From Luidia sarsii (taxonomy: Eukaryota > Echinodermata > Asteroidea > Paxillosida > Luidiidae), in assembly GCA_949987565.1 (NCBI GenBank), contig OX465107.1, positions 17,571,030 through 17,635,029 on the forward strand: a DNA stretch of 64,000 nucleotides, given 5' to 3'. Below are positions 1 through 11,118 of this stretch, one piece after another. A program made the position numbers and the translations under genes. Every line of letters starts with the position of its first letter. Within the stretch, counting starts at the first letter, position 1. The notes beneath the pieces are model-generated. The model was not told the origin of the DNA. It did no database searches and saw only the letters and a program-made list of their open reading frames with translations.

Positions 1-211
1 TTATGGTTTGACGGGAACTTTCCACGCCACCTTCTTCTTGTACAGTGCTAGCATGTTTGCTGTGATAATCCCCCTACTCATGAATGGCCTACAAGCGCTT
101 AAACTATCTCCTAAATACCGTGAGATGATGGTGGTACTACCTTCCTTATTCAAGAGAGGCACAGGTTCCTATTTTGCATCACGTGAGACAGATCTTGATC
201 AGCCGCACTAA
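1..211 (+). CDS. MCT-like transporter, last exon only (unit 0, cut by window edge)
   Basis: This is the final exon of an SLC16/MCT-like transporter whose first three exons lie left of the window. The frame reads YGLTGTFHATFFLYSASMF, then a hydrophobic stretch (AVIIPLLMNGLQAL) expected to be TM12, then a basic and polar cytosolic tail ending DLDQPH and a TAA at 209-211. The first base corresponds to base 8 of the 218-bp exon 4 seen complete at 10901-11118 and 19753-19970, and the three copies are almost identical. Nothing in the visible part is broken. Whether the rest of the gene is intact cannot be seen. Confidence 0.8.
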   Translation, partial: YGLTGTFHATFFLYSASMFAVIIPLLMNGLQALKLSPKYREMMVVLPSLFKRGTGSYFASRETDLDQPH

Positions 212-1870
212 ATTTCGATTTAAATTGCTGACAACTGCATACCAGTGACGCCAGAAACCTAGGCTTAATCGAACTGCATTTTGTGAGCATGAAAGTGTCC
301 TTAATTGGAGTTTAATTCTAGATGGGCATGAAATTCAAATGTTTTCATTATAAAGAGTTTCCCTGTGTTTATAAAGTAAATGTTTTATTTGTTTAAACCA
401 TTAGGTTTAAATTGTTATCCCAAATCACTTTGTATCCCAGTGAGTTGGGTTTTCTTTATCTAGGTGGAGGGTTGTATGAAGTTAATGGATGACATAGCGC
501 AAAGATTAAAACCCTTAACGTCATAGGTAAAACGTGGTTGAAGTACATGTACTATCTGCCTTGTTCATCTGCAACGGATTTCGATTTGAATTGCTGACAA
601 CTGAATATCAGTGGTCAGAGTAATTGTTTTCAGTAGGGCCAAACTGTGTCAGTGAACCAAGGGTATAGAAGACTTTTTTGACCAAACAGTGCGTGGATGG
701 AAAGACGAAATAGATTACGGGGTATACATTTAGCAGGGCTCACCACGGGAGGTCGACAAACTTGAGCCTCAAAATGAATTTGTATGACCAATCATCACTT
801 TTAGTCGTTAAATCTTGAATCGTTCATTTGTTTTTATTTGGGGAAGGTAGCGTTGTAATAAGTTGTACTGTGGTGAATTAGTCGAAAGCGTAGAAGCCTC
901 TAAGTCATAGTTAAACAATCATGTATCAAACTATTCAATGTTTGCATGAAATTAATTCAAAGTATACAATTAAATTAAATTTGTTGTTTTTTGTCATTTC
1001 TAAACCGTTCAGCAAACGATGGAAGCAGAATTGCGTTATTTCAGTTTCCTGATTTTGGGGCAATCGAATCGAAATAGAAACTAAGGGCATAGACTTTTCT
1101 TTCAGGTGAACAGTTTTCTAATAAGATGAACGTGGTATTGGCTCTATCTTACGGTGTCCTGTGTAGCATTCTGACATGACCATGGATTACGAACGAATGA
1201 ATTCGAGACAAGACAGAAATGTAGTTTATTCGCAATCAGATTCTAGGGCATAAAATTATATGATATTTTGACTTTAGAATAAGTCGTTTCCTTCACGAAG
1301 ATTTTTTTTCAATATTTTGCTCGTCGATTACAATAATTTATTGGCAATGCAAAAACATGACACATACAAAAGGGCGACAGTTCCGGTTGCTTAATTATCA
1401 TAATGTTATAGTTAACATAAATACTGTGTATTCCAGTCTATGCACAGGTGTGCCTGTAAAGTGTTCTCCGAAAATTACAGAAATGTCCCCCTGACATGTA
1501 TACTAGAAATTAATGCCCAACATGCGCCGCGTAACTTCACAGAAATGGAAGTGCATTATACAGGGATCAGTTGAGCTTAGGCAATGGTTTGTCCTGGTGT
1601 CGTCTCGAATGTTGTGTTTACCAATGTTGGGGAAAGTTATTGTGTTTCGTGACCTCTCCTGTGTAGGGGTAGTGTTAACCAAATGAGCCATGGCATGCCA
1701 ACCTCGCCTATGCAAAATCCATTGACCTATACTGTTAATCTAAATCTAAAGTGGTTACTGGTTATCGCCTGATGGGACAACTCTCAATCGGACAATCATA
1801 TGTGGTATATAACCTTGGGAATTAGTCTGGGTTTGTCGGATTTCATTGTTTCACAGACGTGCTTACATAG
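212..1870. other. 3' flank of unit 0 and spacer to unit 1
   Basis: No gene is visible here. The stretch is shared almost base for base with 11119-12760 and 19971-21621, so it is part of the duplicated unit. Around 555-630 it contains a degraded repeat of the end of exon 4 plus the start of the 3' UTR (a version of the words around 195-255). A TATA-like word (tatataa) lies near 1806, about 270 bp upstream of the next start codon; promoter function is not shown. Confidence 0.6.
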
Positions 1871-1990
1871 CTCCCGTGGCTTTATCTGTGCCATGTAAAC
1901 TAAGCTACCGAGTAATAGCAGCGTTTGGCAGTATACTATTCAGAACGGTCTGGTGCTGTGTATTCTGACACACGACGTCAGTAATCTGAC
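1871..1990 (+). pseudogene. relic MCT exon 2 upstream of unit 1
   Basis: After an acceptor-like ttacatag, the sequence can be read as PVALSVPCKLSYRVIAAFGS, clearly related to true exon 2 (PVAASLARKLSCRVVATFGG). A 1-bp deletion in the following ILYGTG region shifts the frame into a stop. It lies about 85 bp before the functional exon 1. The same relic sits upstream of five other exon 1 copies. Confidence 0.75.
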
Positions 1991-2074
1991 ACCCAAGCCC
2001 TGCATGTGGAATTTCAGTTGCCTACTCTTTGATGCCGGCACTATACAACCTGGACTTTAGAGGAGAGCAACCGA

Positions 2075-5000
2075 ATGGCCGAGACTGCCACTTACCCAGA
2101 AGGAGGCTGGGGTTGGGTGGTTGTGGGGTCGTGCTTTATCGTCGAGTTTATCGTGTGTGGTACCTTGAAGGCTCTGGGAGTCCTCATATCGCCTATGAAG
2201 GATGACTTCGACAAAGATGTGTGGATCTTCGGCTCCATAGTTGCTCTGCATTATGGGACCCAGAATGCTCTCAGTAAGTAAAGACAACCTTAGCTTCATT
2301 TCAACTTTCAACATGGCTGACAGTTGAATCATCAAAGACGTGATTCTCCATCAACCTTTATGCAAATGCGTTGTTTCATAGAAGTGGATTTATCCTTTAT
2401 ATGCATAGGTCCCGTAGCTGCATCTCTAGCACGTAAACTAAGCTGCCGTGTTGTAGCAACGTTTGGCGGTATACTCTATGGGACCGGTCTGGTGCTGTCT
2501 GCCCTGACACATGACGTCACTATTCTGGCCATAGGTCTTGTCGTGATTTCAGGTGAGAAGTGAACAAGAAATTGAATACAAGTAAAGGGAATTCTTGAGT
2601 GCTTGATGAGTGTAAATAATAATGGCTTGCACCGGGGGGGGGGGTTCTTTGCTTACTTCGTGCTGAAATTTAATTTACGAACAAGGAAGTCTAATAGACT
2701 GCGCTATTCACGTTGACTGAAAACTGTGCAAATTCCTTTATTCAACAGGGACCGGAGCGGCATTCTCAGTCCCAGTAATCAATGCAGAGATTGCATTCTA
2801 CTTCCAAGAGAACTTCCCAGTGGCAGTTTTAGTAGTGTTGGTGGCAACTCCGCTTGGTATGATGGTTTACGGCCCGGTGACCCAGGTCCTCTTAGATACC
2901 TACGGTTGGCGAGGAGCGATGCTCCTTCTAGGTGCAGTCAGTTTTCATATCGTCGCTGCCGCTATGTTGACTAGGAAGCAGACAGGAATCCACACATATA
3001 TGCATATACCAGAGACAAAAAGTTCTGTACAGGATGAAAACGGTGAAGGTTCTGATGAACTCAAACCACAAAAGAGAAATCAGATTTGCAGGTCATGGAT
3101 TTCATCTTCATCTGCACTAGGTCTTTATGTTTTCTCAAGTGTTGAATTTATGACTTTAGCTTGTATGAAGATGTTAATCACCATTACCTACTGTGGAGTA
3201 GTTGTTTACATTGTGACCAACGGTCTGTCTGTGGGATTGAGCGCCACAGAATCGTCATTCTTGACTACGTCTTTGGGATTCGGCAGCCTGGTCGGACTGT
3301 GTGTCACTGGATTAGTATTACATAAGAAGCTCGTGTCTAGCTACTTGATGGCAACACTGGGTTCGTTTACAGCTGCACTTTGCTTGATCTTTGCTCCCTT
3401 TCTATCAACATTCCTCGGTCAGATGGTCAATACTTTTATCATAGGGGCAGGAATTGATTTTGCCTTTGAAGTTGTATGCGTAATGACGAGGGATTTACCT
3501 TTCAGTGATGACAACTTCGTGGTGGTTTTGGGATGGCAAACCTTCTTAACTGGCGTTGCGTCATCCATTGGTGATACACTGTCAGGTTTGTGTTATGTAC
3601 ATTTAATTTTAACTTTTCAATGTACGCTTTAAGTCTCCATTCGGTGCAGACAACCAATTGTTCAAAAGTTCCCTGTCAATTTTCCCTAGATTTGTTTGTT
3701 TTTTTATTAGAAAAGCAGAATCCATTTTGTAATTGATTGTTGGTGTGATCCCCGAACTATTGTAGCCAGGTCTACAGCAATCGCTCATTTGCATCGAAAT
3801 GAAAACGGGAACTTGATTCCAGGAGATATACATCACTTTGGAATGCTTCTGACTGGTTCCACCAAGGCGGCAAAGAGTAGTTGACTAGCTATTTGTTTTG
3901 GCCGTCAGCTAAGGGCTGGGCTGGATAACCCAGATAATGAGAAACTGGTATGCAAAACCCGAGGTCTCTGGTTCAGGTCTCGTTCCAGTCAGCTTTCTTT
4001 ACCATTTTAAAAACGTGCCTGGAATATCAGCGAAACGTCAGTAAGGCAGCCAACGCAGTAAAATGGCTTCTGATACATACATAACTTTAAAGTATTCATG
4101 CACAAGTCTTCCTGAATAAAAACGACATACTACTGAAAATGCAAGATAGACAGATTGCAAAAATGACAGATAGGGCCTACTGTTAGTTATACCGTATTAT
4201 AGAAACATATTGTGTCTACCAGTCTATGCTCATGATCAGATGTGCCTGTAAATTGTTCTCCGAAAATCACACAAGCCTGTAACCTAGAAATTAAAGTCTT
4301 TCCCAGCCTCGTAACTGATCTTCATGAGATGAAACCCGAAGACAAAATAATATTGGATTCAACATGCAAATCGTCCGTTCCGTAAGGCGGCCTATGAATG
4401 CCCTGAATAATACATGCGCCGCGTAACCTCGCAAAAAAAATGGAATTCCATAAGGTATGGATTCGTACTGAGCTGTACCTGAGGCAACGCTTTGTCCTGG
4501 TGCCTTCCCCGATGTTGTGTTCACCGATATTTGGGGAAAGATACGGTCTTGTCTATACTCAATAATACAAAACAAGTCTTAAACGAAAGACAAAATATTG
4601 GCGGTAGCGAAGCACGTTTAGCGCCGCCCTTTATTGAAAATACAGTAACGAGTTTTAAGCTCCTCCATGTTTAGGCAATGAACAATGTATGCATGTACTT
4701 AGATAATGAGTGCAGTCCAGAGTAGGCCTCCCAGAAGAGAACCTCGAGATCCTGTTTACTAAAAGCACAATTTAACAATTCCATTGAGCTCAAGTTGTCT
4801 CCATGCTATAAGCGATGAACAATATCTACATTGATAAAGACTGCGGTCTGCTTCTGTCAAGAGGATCCCTTCCAAAAACCAACGTTCGACTGTTACTCTC
4901 TTCGTTTGCCACTGTTATTATCTCAACACTTATCTACAATAATATACTTCATACTAAATCAAAACTGTGTTCAATGTATAATAATTGGAGAGATACGACG

Positions 5001-6048
5001 TCCAGGAAAAAAAAACAGAGATAAAAACTCGTTTAAAAATTCTCTGGAAAACCTGTACACAAAAGCAGTCAGCATTCTCCCATGAAGGTGTTGGGCTTCA
5101 CCTTTACAGGAAGAAATTTAATGAACAATGAGGCGGCTTTCGTGAAGTGCTTGCTAGAACTGAATACCTTCTGTTCGCTTCTCCTGATCAGCGTCAAAAT
5201 GTGCCTCAGCGCAAAAACTCATGAGCCACAGGATCCCCTTGCCTATACCCAAACTTCACTTTTGTTTCACGCTAAGTAAAGAAGAGTGGAATACAAGTCT
5301 AAAGCAATGGACATCACATCGCGGTGCAGTTTGTAAATCCACGACGAAGACTTTTTCTGCAGATTTTCACGCTTAAGCGGCTCTATGAAATTGGGCCTTG
5401 GCAACGTGTTATGCGTTGGCCGAAACCACAAGACAATTATTTCCAGCTATGCTACGTACCGCTGGAAATAGTTATTCCGTGGCCTCCCCTGAATTGGGGT
5501 ATTGGCACTCATCGAACCGTAGCATGCCAACCTTGCATATGCAAAATCCCTTACTTACTCACTTTTACTCTACTAGTGGTATATATAATCGCCTGATGTG
5601 ACCTGTTATTCATAATGGTTGACATCTGGGGTAGGGCGCCACCTAATGGCTGCATAGCTCAGGTGGTTAGACCGCTGGTACATTATAAGCCAGACGTCGA
5701 CTTTGGTGCATCTTTTGGTCAAATCAAATTTACACTACTATTTTCATAAAACTTAACCTATAATGCAGTTCCTTCAAAGTATTCGTGCACAAGTCTTCCT
5801 GAACAAAAACGACATACTGACTCATTTCAGGTTGGCTTCATGGTTTGACGGGAACTTTCCACGCCACCTTCTTCTTGTACAGTGCTGCCATGTTTGCTGT
5901 GATAATCCCCCTACTCATGAATGGCCTCCAAGCGCTTTAACTATCGCCTAAATACCGGGAGAGGATGGTGGTACTTCCTTCCTTATTCAAGAGAGCCACA
6001 GGTTCATATTCTGCATCATGTGAGACAGATCTTGTTCAGCCGCAATAG
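2075..6048 (+). CDS. MCT-like transporter unit 1, C-terminal tail removed by nonsense codon
   Basis: Member of the SLC16-like major facilitator family, expected in the plasma membrane; substrate unknown. Exons are 2075-2273, 2409-2552, 2749-3585 and 5831-6048, all joined with one base carried over, with GT-AG borders (gtaagt, gtgaga and gtttgt donors). Exon 1 holds the family motif EGGWGW at the start of TM1. Exon 3 holds TM4 to about TM11, including YGPVTQVLLDTYGWRG. In exon 4 an A-to-T change turns a lysine codon into TAA at 5938-5940, just after TM12. This removes about 35 tail residues; the frame would otherwise continue to TAG at 6046-6048. Intron 3 (2,245 bp) is about four times longer than in unit 4 because a block of another unit is inserted. 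Exons 1-3 and introns nearly equal unit 4 but exon 4 differs, so the gene is chimeric. It may be a tail-less transporter or an early pseudogene. Confidence 0.72.
3905..3995 (+). repeat. tRNA-derived SINE fragment in intron 3 of unit 1
   Basis: The words aagggctgg, gagaaactggtatgcaaaacc and ggttcaggtctcg follow the order of a tRNA body with a decayed A box and a recognisable B box (GGTTCRAGTCY). The same fragment sits in intron 3 of units 2, 4, 6 and 7, so it predates the duplications. Confidence 0.5.
4085..4137 (+). repeat. displaced 3' end of intron 3
   Basis: The run cacaagtcttcctgaataaa followed by cgacatactactga normally lies just before the exon 4 acceptor (see 19695-19752). Here it lacks the acceptor. 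A second, more diverged copy occurs at 5776-5830 immediately before the exon 4 that is present. The two copies bracket the extra block in this intron and mark its recombination boundaries. Confidence 0.6.
4163..5612 (+). repeat. duplicated delta block (copy 1 of 3)
   Basis: Near-identical to 13506-14962 and 22366-23822. Its ends resemble the flank upstream of exon 1 (the ttctccgaaaatcacac and ggcatgccaacc words). The middle, about 4545-5465, is absent from the other upstream flanks and looks like an old insertion of about 0.9 kb. Short open frames in it (90 and 65 codons) have no recognisable domain. The block splits intron 3 of unit 1. Confidence 0.65.
5644..5760 (+). repeat. tRNA-derived SINE remnant
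   Basis: The A-box-like word tagctcaggtggttaga is followed by cgctggta, then a SINE tail also seen at 10770-10830 and 31585-31640 (gtgcatctttyggtcaaatc). It is not a functional tRNA gene because the B box and acceptor pairing are missing. Confidence 0.45.
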
Positions 6049-7820
6049 ATTTCGATTTAAATTTCTGACAACTGCATACCAGTGACGCAAGAAACATGAA
6101 ATAGTTGCATTTTGTGAGCATGAAAGTGTCCTTAATTGGAGTTTAATTCTGGGCGGGCATGAAATTCGAATGCCTTTGCTGACAAAGTGATTCCTTTAAA
6201 AAGTGTTTCTCAGTGTATATTAAGTAACTATATGTCTGTTTTACACCAATCAGCTTTTAATTGAAATCCCAAGTCATTATATGTATCCCAATGAGTTTTT
6301 CTTTCTTTTTTAATAGGAGGGTTGTATGAAGTTCAGGGATGACATAGCGTAAAGCGTCGATGGCCTTTACGTCATAGGTAAACAGTTAGTGGTTGTGGTA
6401 CATGTACTATCGTCCTTGTTCAGCTGCAAAAGATATTCGATTTAAATTCCTGACAACTGAATATCAGTGACGTCAGAGCAATTGTTTTCTATAGGGCCAA
6501 ATTGTGTTCAGTGAACCAAGGATATAGAAGACTTTTCTGACCAAACAGTGCGGGGTATACCATTTAGAAGCGCTCACCATTGGGAGGTCGACAAGCTTGA
6601 GCCTCAAAATCACCACTTTTACTCGTTAAATCTTGAATCGTTCATTTGTTTTTAGTGGTGGAAGGTACCGTTATAATATGTTGTACTGTGGTGAAATAGC
6701 CAAAAGCGTAAAGTCCTCTAAGTCATAATGAAACAATCATGTATCAAAATATTAAATGTTTGCATTAAATAAGTTCAAAGTATACAATAAATTGTACATG
6801 TTTGAGTTTTTGTCATTTTTAAACCGTTCTGTAAACAATGGAAGCGGATTTGCGATATTTTCCTGATTTTCGAGCAATCGAATTCCAAATGGAATCTAAG
6901 GGCGTAGACTTCTTTCAGGTGAATAAAGAAATAAGATGAACGTGATATTGGCTCCATATCATGGTGTACTTTGTAACATTCTGACAAGACCCTGGATTAC
7001 GAACGATTGACTTCAAGACAACACAGAAATGTAGTTTTATTCGCAATCAAATACTAAGGCATAATTATAATATTTGACATTAAGAGAAGTCGTTTCCTTC
7101 AAGATGGGTTTCTTTTTTCAATATTTTGATTGTCGATCACAATATTGTCATTGCAAACAAACAAGACATATGCAAAAGGGCGACAGATACTGTTAGTTAT
7201 CATAATACTGTATTAGAGAAAAATACTGTCTTTCCCAGACACGTCTTTTCAGCACTTTCAGTGACTGATCTTTATACAATGAGATAAAACACGAGGACAA
7301 AATAATGTTGAATTCAACATGCAAATCGGCCTATCAGCAAGATGGCCCTATATATCCAGTAGTTGTGCTATGCCACGTCACGACCCGACTACTATCCGCC
7401 GTTGACGGTGGGTGTGTGGGAAATGGAAGCACGAACGCCCCACATGCACACTGCATGCACAGCGTAACTTCGCAGAGATAGAATTCAATTATATAGGGAT
7501 CATCATCAATAACTCAAGCCATGCTTAGTCCTGCTGCATTTTCCGAATGTTTTCACCGATGTGATGGGGAAAATTTTGTTCCGTGCTCTCTCCTTAATAG
7601 TGGATATATTTTAAATAATACAACCGTAGCATGTCAACCCTGCCTGTGCAAAATCAGTTGACTTACATAGGCCTTCGTACTCGAAATCTACAGTGGTAAT
7701 TGCTTGATGGAAAATCTCTCTATCGGACAATCATAAGTACGACTAACCAGGAAAATTACTCTGAATTCGTAAGATTTGATGGATTTACATATTTGGTTTA
7801 ATCTATGTGCATATACCTAG
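6049..7820. other. 3' flank of unit 1 and spacer to unit 2
   Basis: No gene is seen. The stretch is a more diverged version of the flank at 212-1870, with small deletions. The 70-codon minus-strand frame at 6775-6987 has counterparts in the diverged flanks only and no domain. Confidence 0.5.
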
Positions 7821-7945
7821 TTCCCGAGGATACACCTGTGCCATGTAAACTATATAAGCAACCGAGTAATACCAGCGTTTGGCAGTATACTGTTCAGAAC
7901 GGTCTGGTGCTGTGTATACCCTGACACACGACGCCAGTAATAATT
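7821..7945 (+). pseudogene. relic MCT exon 2 upstream of unit 2
   Basis: It shares catgtaaact, cgagtaataccagcgtttggc, cggtctggtgctgtgta and ctgacacacgacg with the other relics and with true exon 2. It is interrupted by small insertions and is frameshifted. It ends about 90 bp before the start codon of unit 2. Confidence 0.7.
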
Positions 7946-8037
7946 ATAATCTGACGACCAAGCCCTGCGTGTACAAATTTAGTTGCCTACTCTTTGATGC
8001 CGGCACTACAACCTGGACTTTAATGGAGAACAAACAA

Positions 8038-11000
8038 ATGGCTGGGACTGCCACTCACCCAGAAGGAGGCTGGGGTTGGGTGGTTGTGGGGTCGTGCTTT
8101 ATCGTCGAGTTTATCGTGTGGGGTACCTTGAAGGCTCTGGGAGTCCTCATATCGCCTATGAAGGATGACTTCGGCAAAGATGTGTGGATCTTCGGCTCGA
8201 TAGCTGCACTGCATTATGGGATCCAAAATGCTCTAAGTAAGTAAAGACAACCTTAGCGTCATCTTAACTTTCAACATGGCTGACACTTTTATTATTAAAG
8301 ACAGTACGTGTTCTCCATCAACCTTTAGGCACATACATATCGTTTCAAAGACGTGGTTTTATCCTTTACATGCATAGGTCCCGTAGCTGCATCTCTAGCA
8401 CGTAAACTAATTAGCTGTCGTGTTGTAGCAACGCTTGGCGGTATACTGTACGGGACCGGTCTGGTGCTGTCTGCCCTGACACATGACGTCACCATTCTGG
8501 CCATAGGTCTTGTTGTGATTTCAGGTGAGAAGTAAACAAGAAACTGAATACAAGAACATATTCCTTGAGTGCTCGTTGAGTGCAAATTGAAGCTCGCTTA
8601 AACCAACATGGTTAGCAACGTTTGACATGAAACAGTGCGTAGTAATGGAGGAACATCGGAAGGGAACTTTAATTTAGAGGGCTGTGACATGTCACATGTC
8701 TGCTAGTTCCGTGACCAAGTTTCGTGTATTTCGGGGAAAACTACTTGTGCTGAAATTTCATTTACAGAGGAAGTGTAAGACTGCATTATTCACTATAAAT
8801 GAAAACTGTGCAAATTCCTTTATTCAACAGGGACCGGAGCGGCATTCTCAGTGCCAGTAATCAATGCAGAGATTGCATTCTACTTCCGGGAACAATTCAC
8901 AGTGGCGATCTTAGTCGTGTTGCTAGCACCTCCGCTTGGTATGATGGTTTACGGCCCGGTGACCCAGGTCCTCTTAGATACCTACGGTTGGCGAGGAGCG
9001 ATGCTCCTTCTAGGTGGAGTCAGTTTTCATATCGTCGCTGCCGCTATGTTGACTAGGAAGCAGACCGGAATTCACACATATATGCATATACCAGAGATAA
9101 TTAGTCCTGTACAGAATGAAGACGATGGAGGTTCTGATGAACTCAAACCACAAAAGAGAAATCAGATTTGCAGGTCATGGATTTCATTTTCATCTGCAAT
9201 AGGTCTGAATGTTTTCTCAAGTGTTGAATTTATGACTTTAGCTTGTGTTAGGATGTTAATCACTATCGCCTACGGTGGAGTAGTTGTCTACATGGTGGCC
9301 AACGGTCTGTCTGTGGGATTGAGCACCACAGAATCTTCCTTCTTGACTACGTCTTTTGGAGTCGGTAACCTGGTCGGACTGTGTGTCGCTGGATTGATTT
9401 TACATAAGAAGCTCATATCTAGCCAATTGATGGTAACACTGGGTTCGGCTACCACTGCACTTTGCTTGATCTTTGCTCCCTTTGTGTCAACATTCCTCGG
9501 TCAGTTGGTCAATACTTTTATCATAGGGGCAGGAATCGATTTCCTTTTCGAAGTTGTATGCGTAATGACGAGGGATTTACCTTTCAGTAATGACAACTTC
9601 GTTGTGGTTTTGGGATGGCAAACCTTCTTAGCTGGCGTTTCGTCATCCTTTGGTGATACACTGTCAGGTTGGTATAGTGTAGTTTTAATTTTTATGTCAA
9701 ACATTACTTTAAATTTTAACTTTTTAATTTACGCTTTAAGTCTTCATTCGGATGCAGACAACTAATTTTTTCAAAAGTTCCCTGTCAGTTTAGTCTTGAT
9801 TTTTCCGACTTACCCTGCGAGCAGCGGAGCGTTGAAATATACGCCGAGCTCCAGAGGTGCCGACGCAGAAGGCACTTTTGATTTCGCGTGTAAAATACTA
9901 TTTTGTGGACACAATCGTTTCTCTAATGGTGTTGATATACATGAATGCAGGTCCCCAGAACATGCCCACACACGATTGAACTATTCTGGGTATTTATATA
10001 TGCAGATTTAAAAAAAAAAAAAAATAATTTAAAAAAAAGTCGTGTCCCTTATATATAGGTGCTCAGGCATGAGACATTTTTTGACAGATGTTAGTGTCAT
10101 TGACTCTCCCCGGTCAGATTCAGATGCAGCTGATCAGTCATGTATTCACATAACTCTCCAAACTCACTTCACTTCCATCCTCTAGACAAATTCTATGCAA
10201 GACGTCCTCACTCGAAATGTTACTTGTAGAAGCCATAATGCACTGCAGGCAGAGTGACCAATTGCATTAGCTTTTTTGTGCACAATTGAATGGGCTTGAT
10301 GGAAGGCCCCACTTTCTCAGGGGGGCTGACCCCCCATTGGCCCTCCTACAGGATAGACAATCGACACTTCCATCTCAAACTGCAGGGTTCATTCAATAGG
10401 AATATATGTAGTTTTAAGAAAATTGGGCCATAGCTTCACAAAAATAATAATAAAAGCAAACAAAAATGCCTTCCGAGTTGACACCTCGGCAGCTCACAGG
10501 GTTAATTGGAAAAGCAGAATCCATTTTGTGTGATCCCCGAACTACTACCAGGCCTACAAGAATCGCTCGTTTCCATTTTGATGAAAGCGGGAACTTGATT
10601 CCTGGAGATATATGGCAGTTAATGCTTCTGACTGGTGCTACTAAAGCGGCATTAAGACTAGTTGACTATTATTTTGTGTAGGCCGTCATCTAAGGGCTGG
10701 ATTGCCAAGATGGTGAGAGCACTGGTACGAAAACCAGAAGTCTCAGGTTCAAGTACTAAGCCCGATGTCTTTGGTGCATCTTTCGGTCAAATCAAATGTT
10801 CACTGCTATTTTCATAAAACCTGACCTTATGCAAGTTCCTTCGAAGAATTCATGCACAAGTCTTCCTGAATAAAAACGACATACTATTGATTCATTTCAG
10901 GTTGGCTTTATGGTTTGACGGGAACTTTCCACGCCACCTTCTTCTTGTACAGTGCTAGCATGTTTGCTGTGATAATCCCCCTACTCATGAATGGCCTACA

Positions 11001-11118
11001 AGCGCTTAAACTATCTCCTAAATACCGTGAGATGATGGTGGTACTACCTTCCTTATTCAAGAGAGGCACAGGTTCCTATTTTGCATCACGTGAGACAGAT
11101 CTTGATCAGCCGCACTAA
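8038..11118 (+). CDS. MCT-like transporter unit 2, intact
   Basis: SLC16-like transporter. Exons are 8038-8236, 8378-8524, 8831-9667 and 10901-11118; all borders are GT-AG and phases agree, giving 466 aa. An in-frame ATG at 8023 would add five residues (MENKQ); 8038 is chosen because it matches the start in the other units. TM1 carries the EGGWGW motif. The TM4-TM5 region reads YFREQF then VAILVVLLAPPLG then YGPVTQVLLDTYGWRG. The TM6-7 loop is short (about 40 residues), hydrophilic and ends QKRNQICRSW. Exon 2 has a 3-bp insertion (KLISCR instead of KLSCR), which keeps frame. The C-terminal tail is complete (DLDQPH). Nearly identical to pseudogene unit 7, about 20.8 kb downstream. Substrate unknown. 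Confidence 0.85.
9790..10685. other. non-coding bulk of intron 3 of unit 2
   Basis: It is shared almost unchanged with 30609-31503 in unit 7 and is absent from units 1, 4 and 6. It holds an A-rich run near 10010-10040 and ATA/AT tracts. The 71-codon frames at 9796 and 10466 are duplicated with it and show no domain. It is probably a transposable-element insertion older than the unit 2/7 split. Confidence 0.45.
10686..10830 (+). repeat. tRNA-derived SINE fragment in intron 3 of unit 2
   Basis: Contains aagggctggattgcc, gtgagagcactggtacg and the B-box-like ggttcaagtac, followed by the SINE tail gtgcatctttcggtcaaatc. The matching copy in unit 7 is at 31503-31645. Confidence 0.5.
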
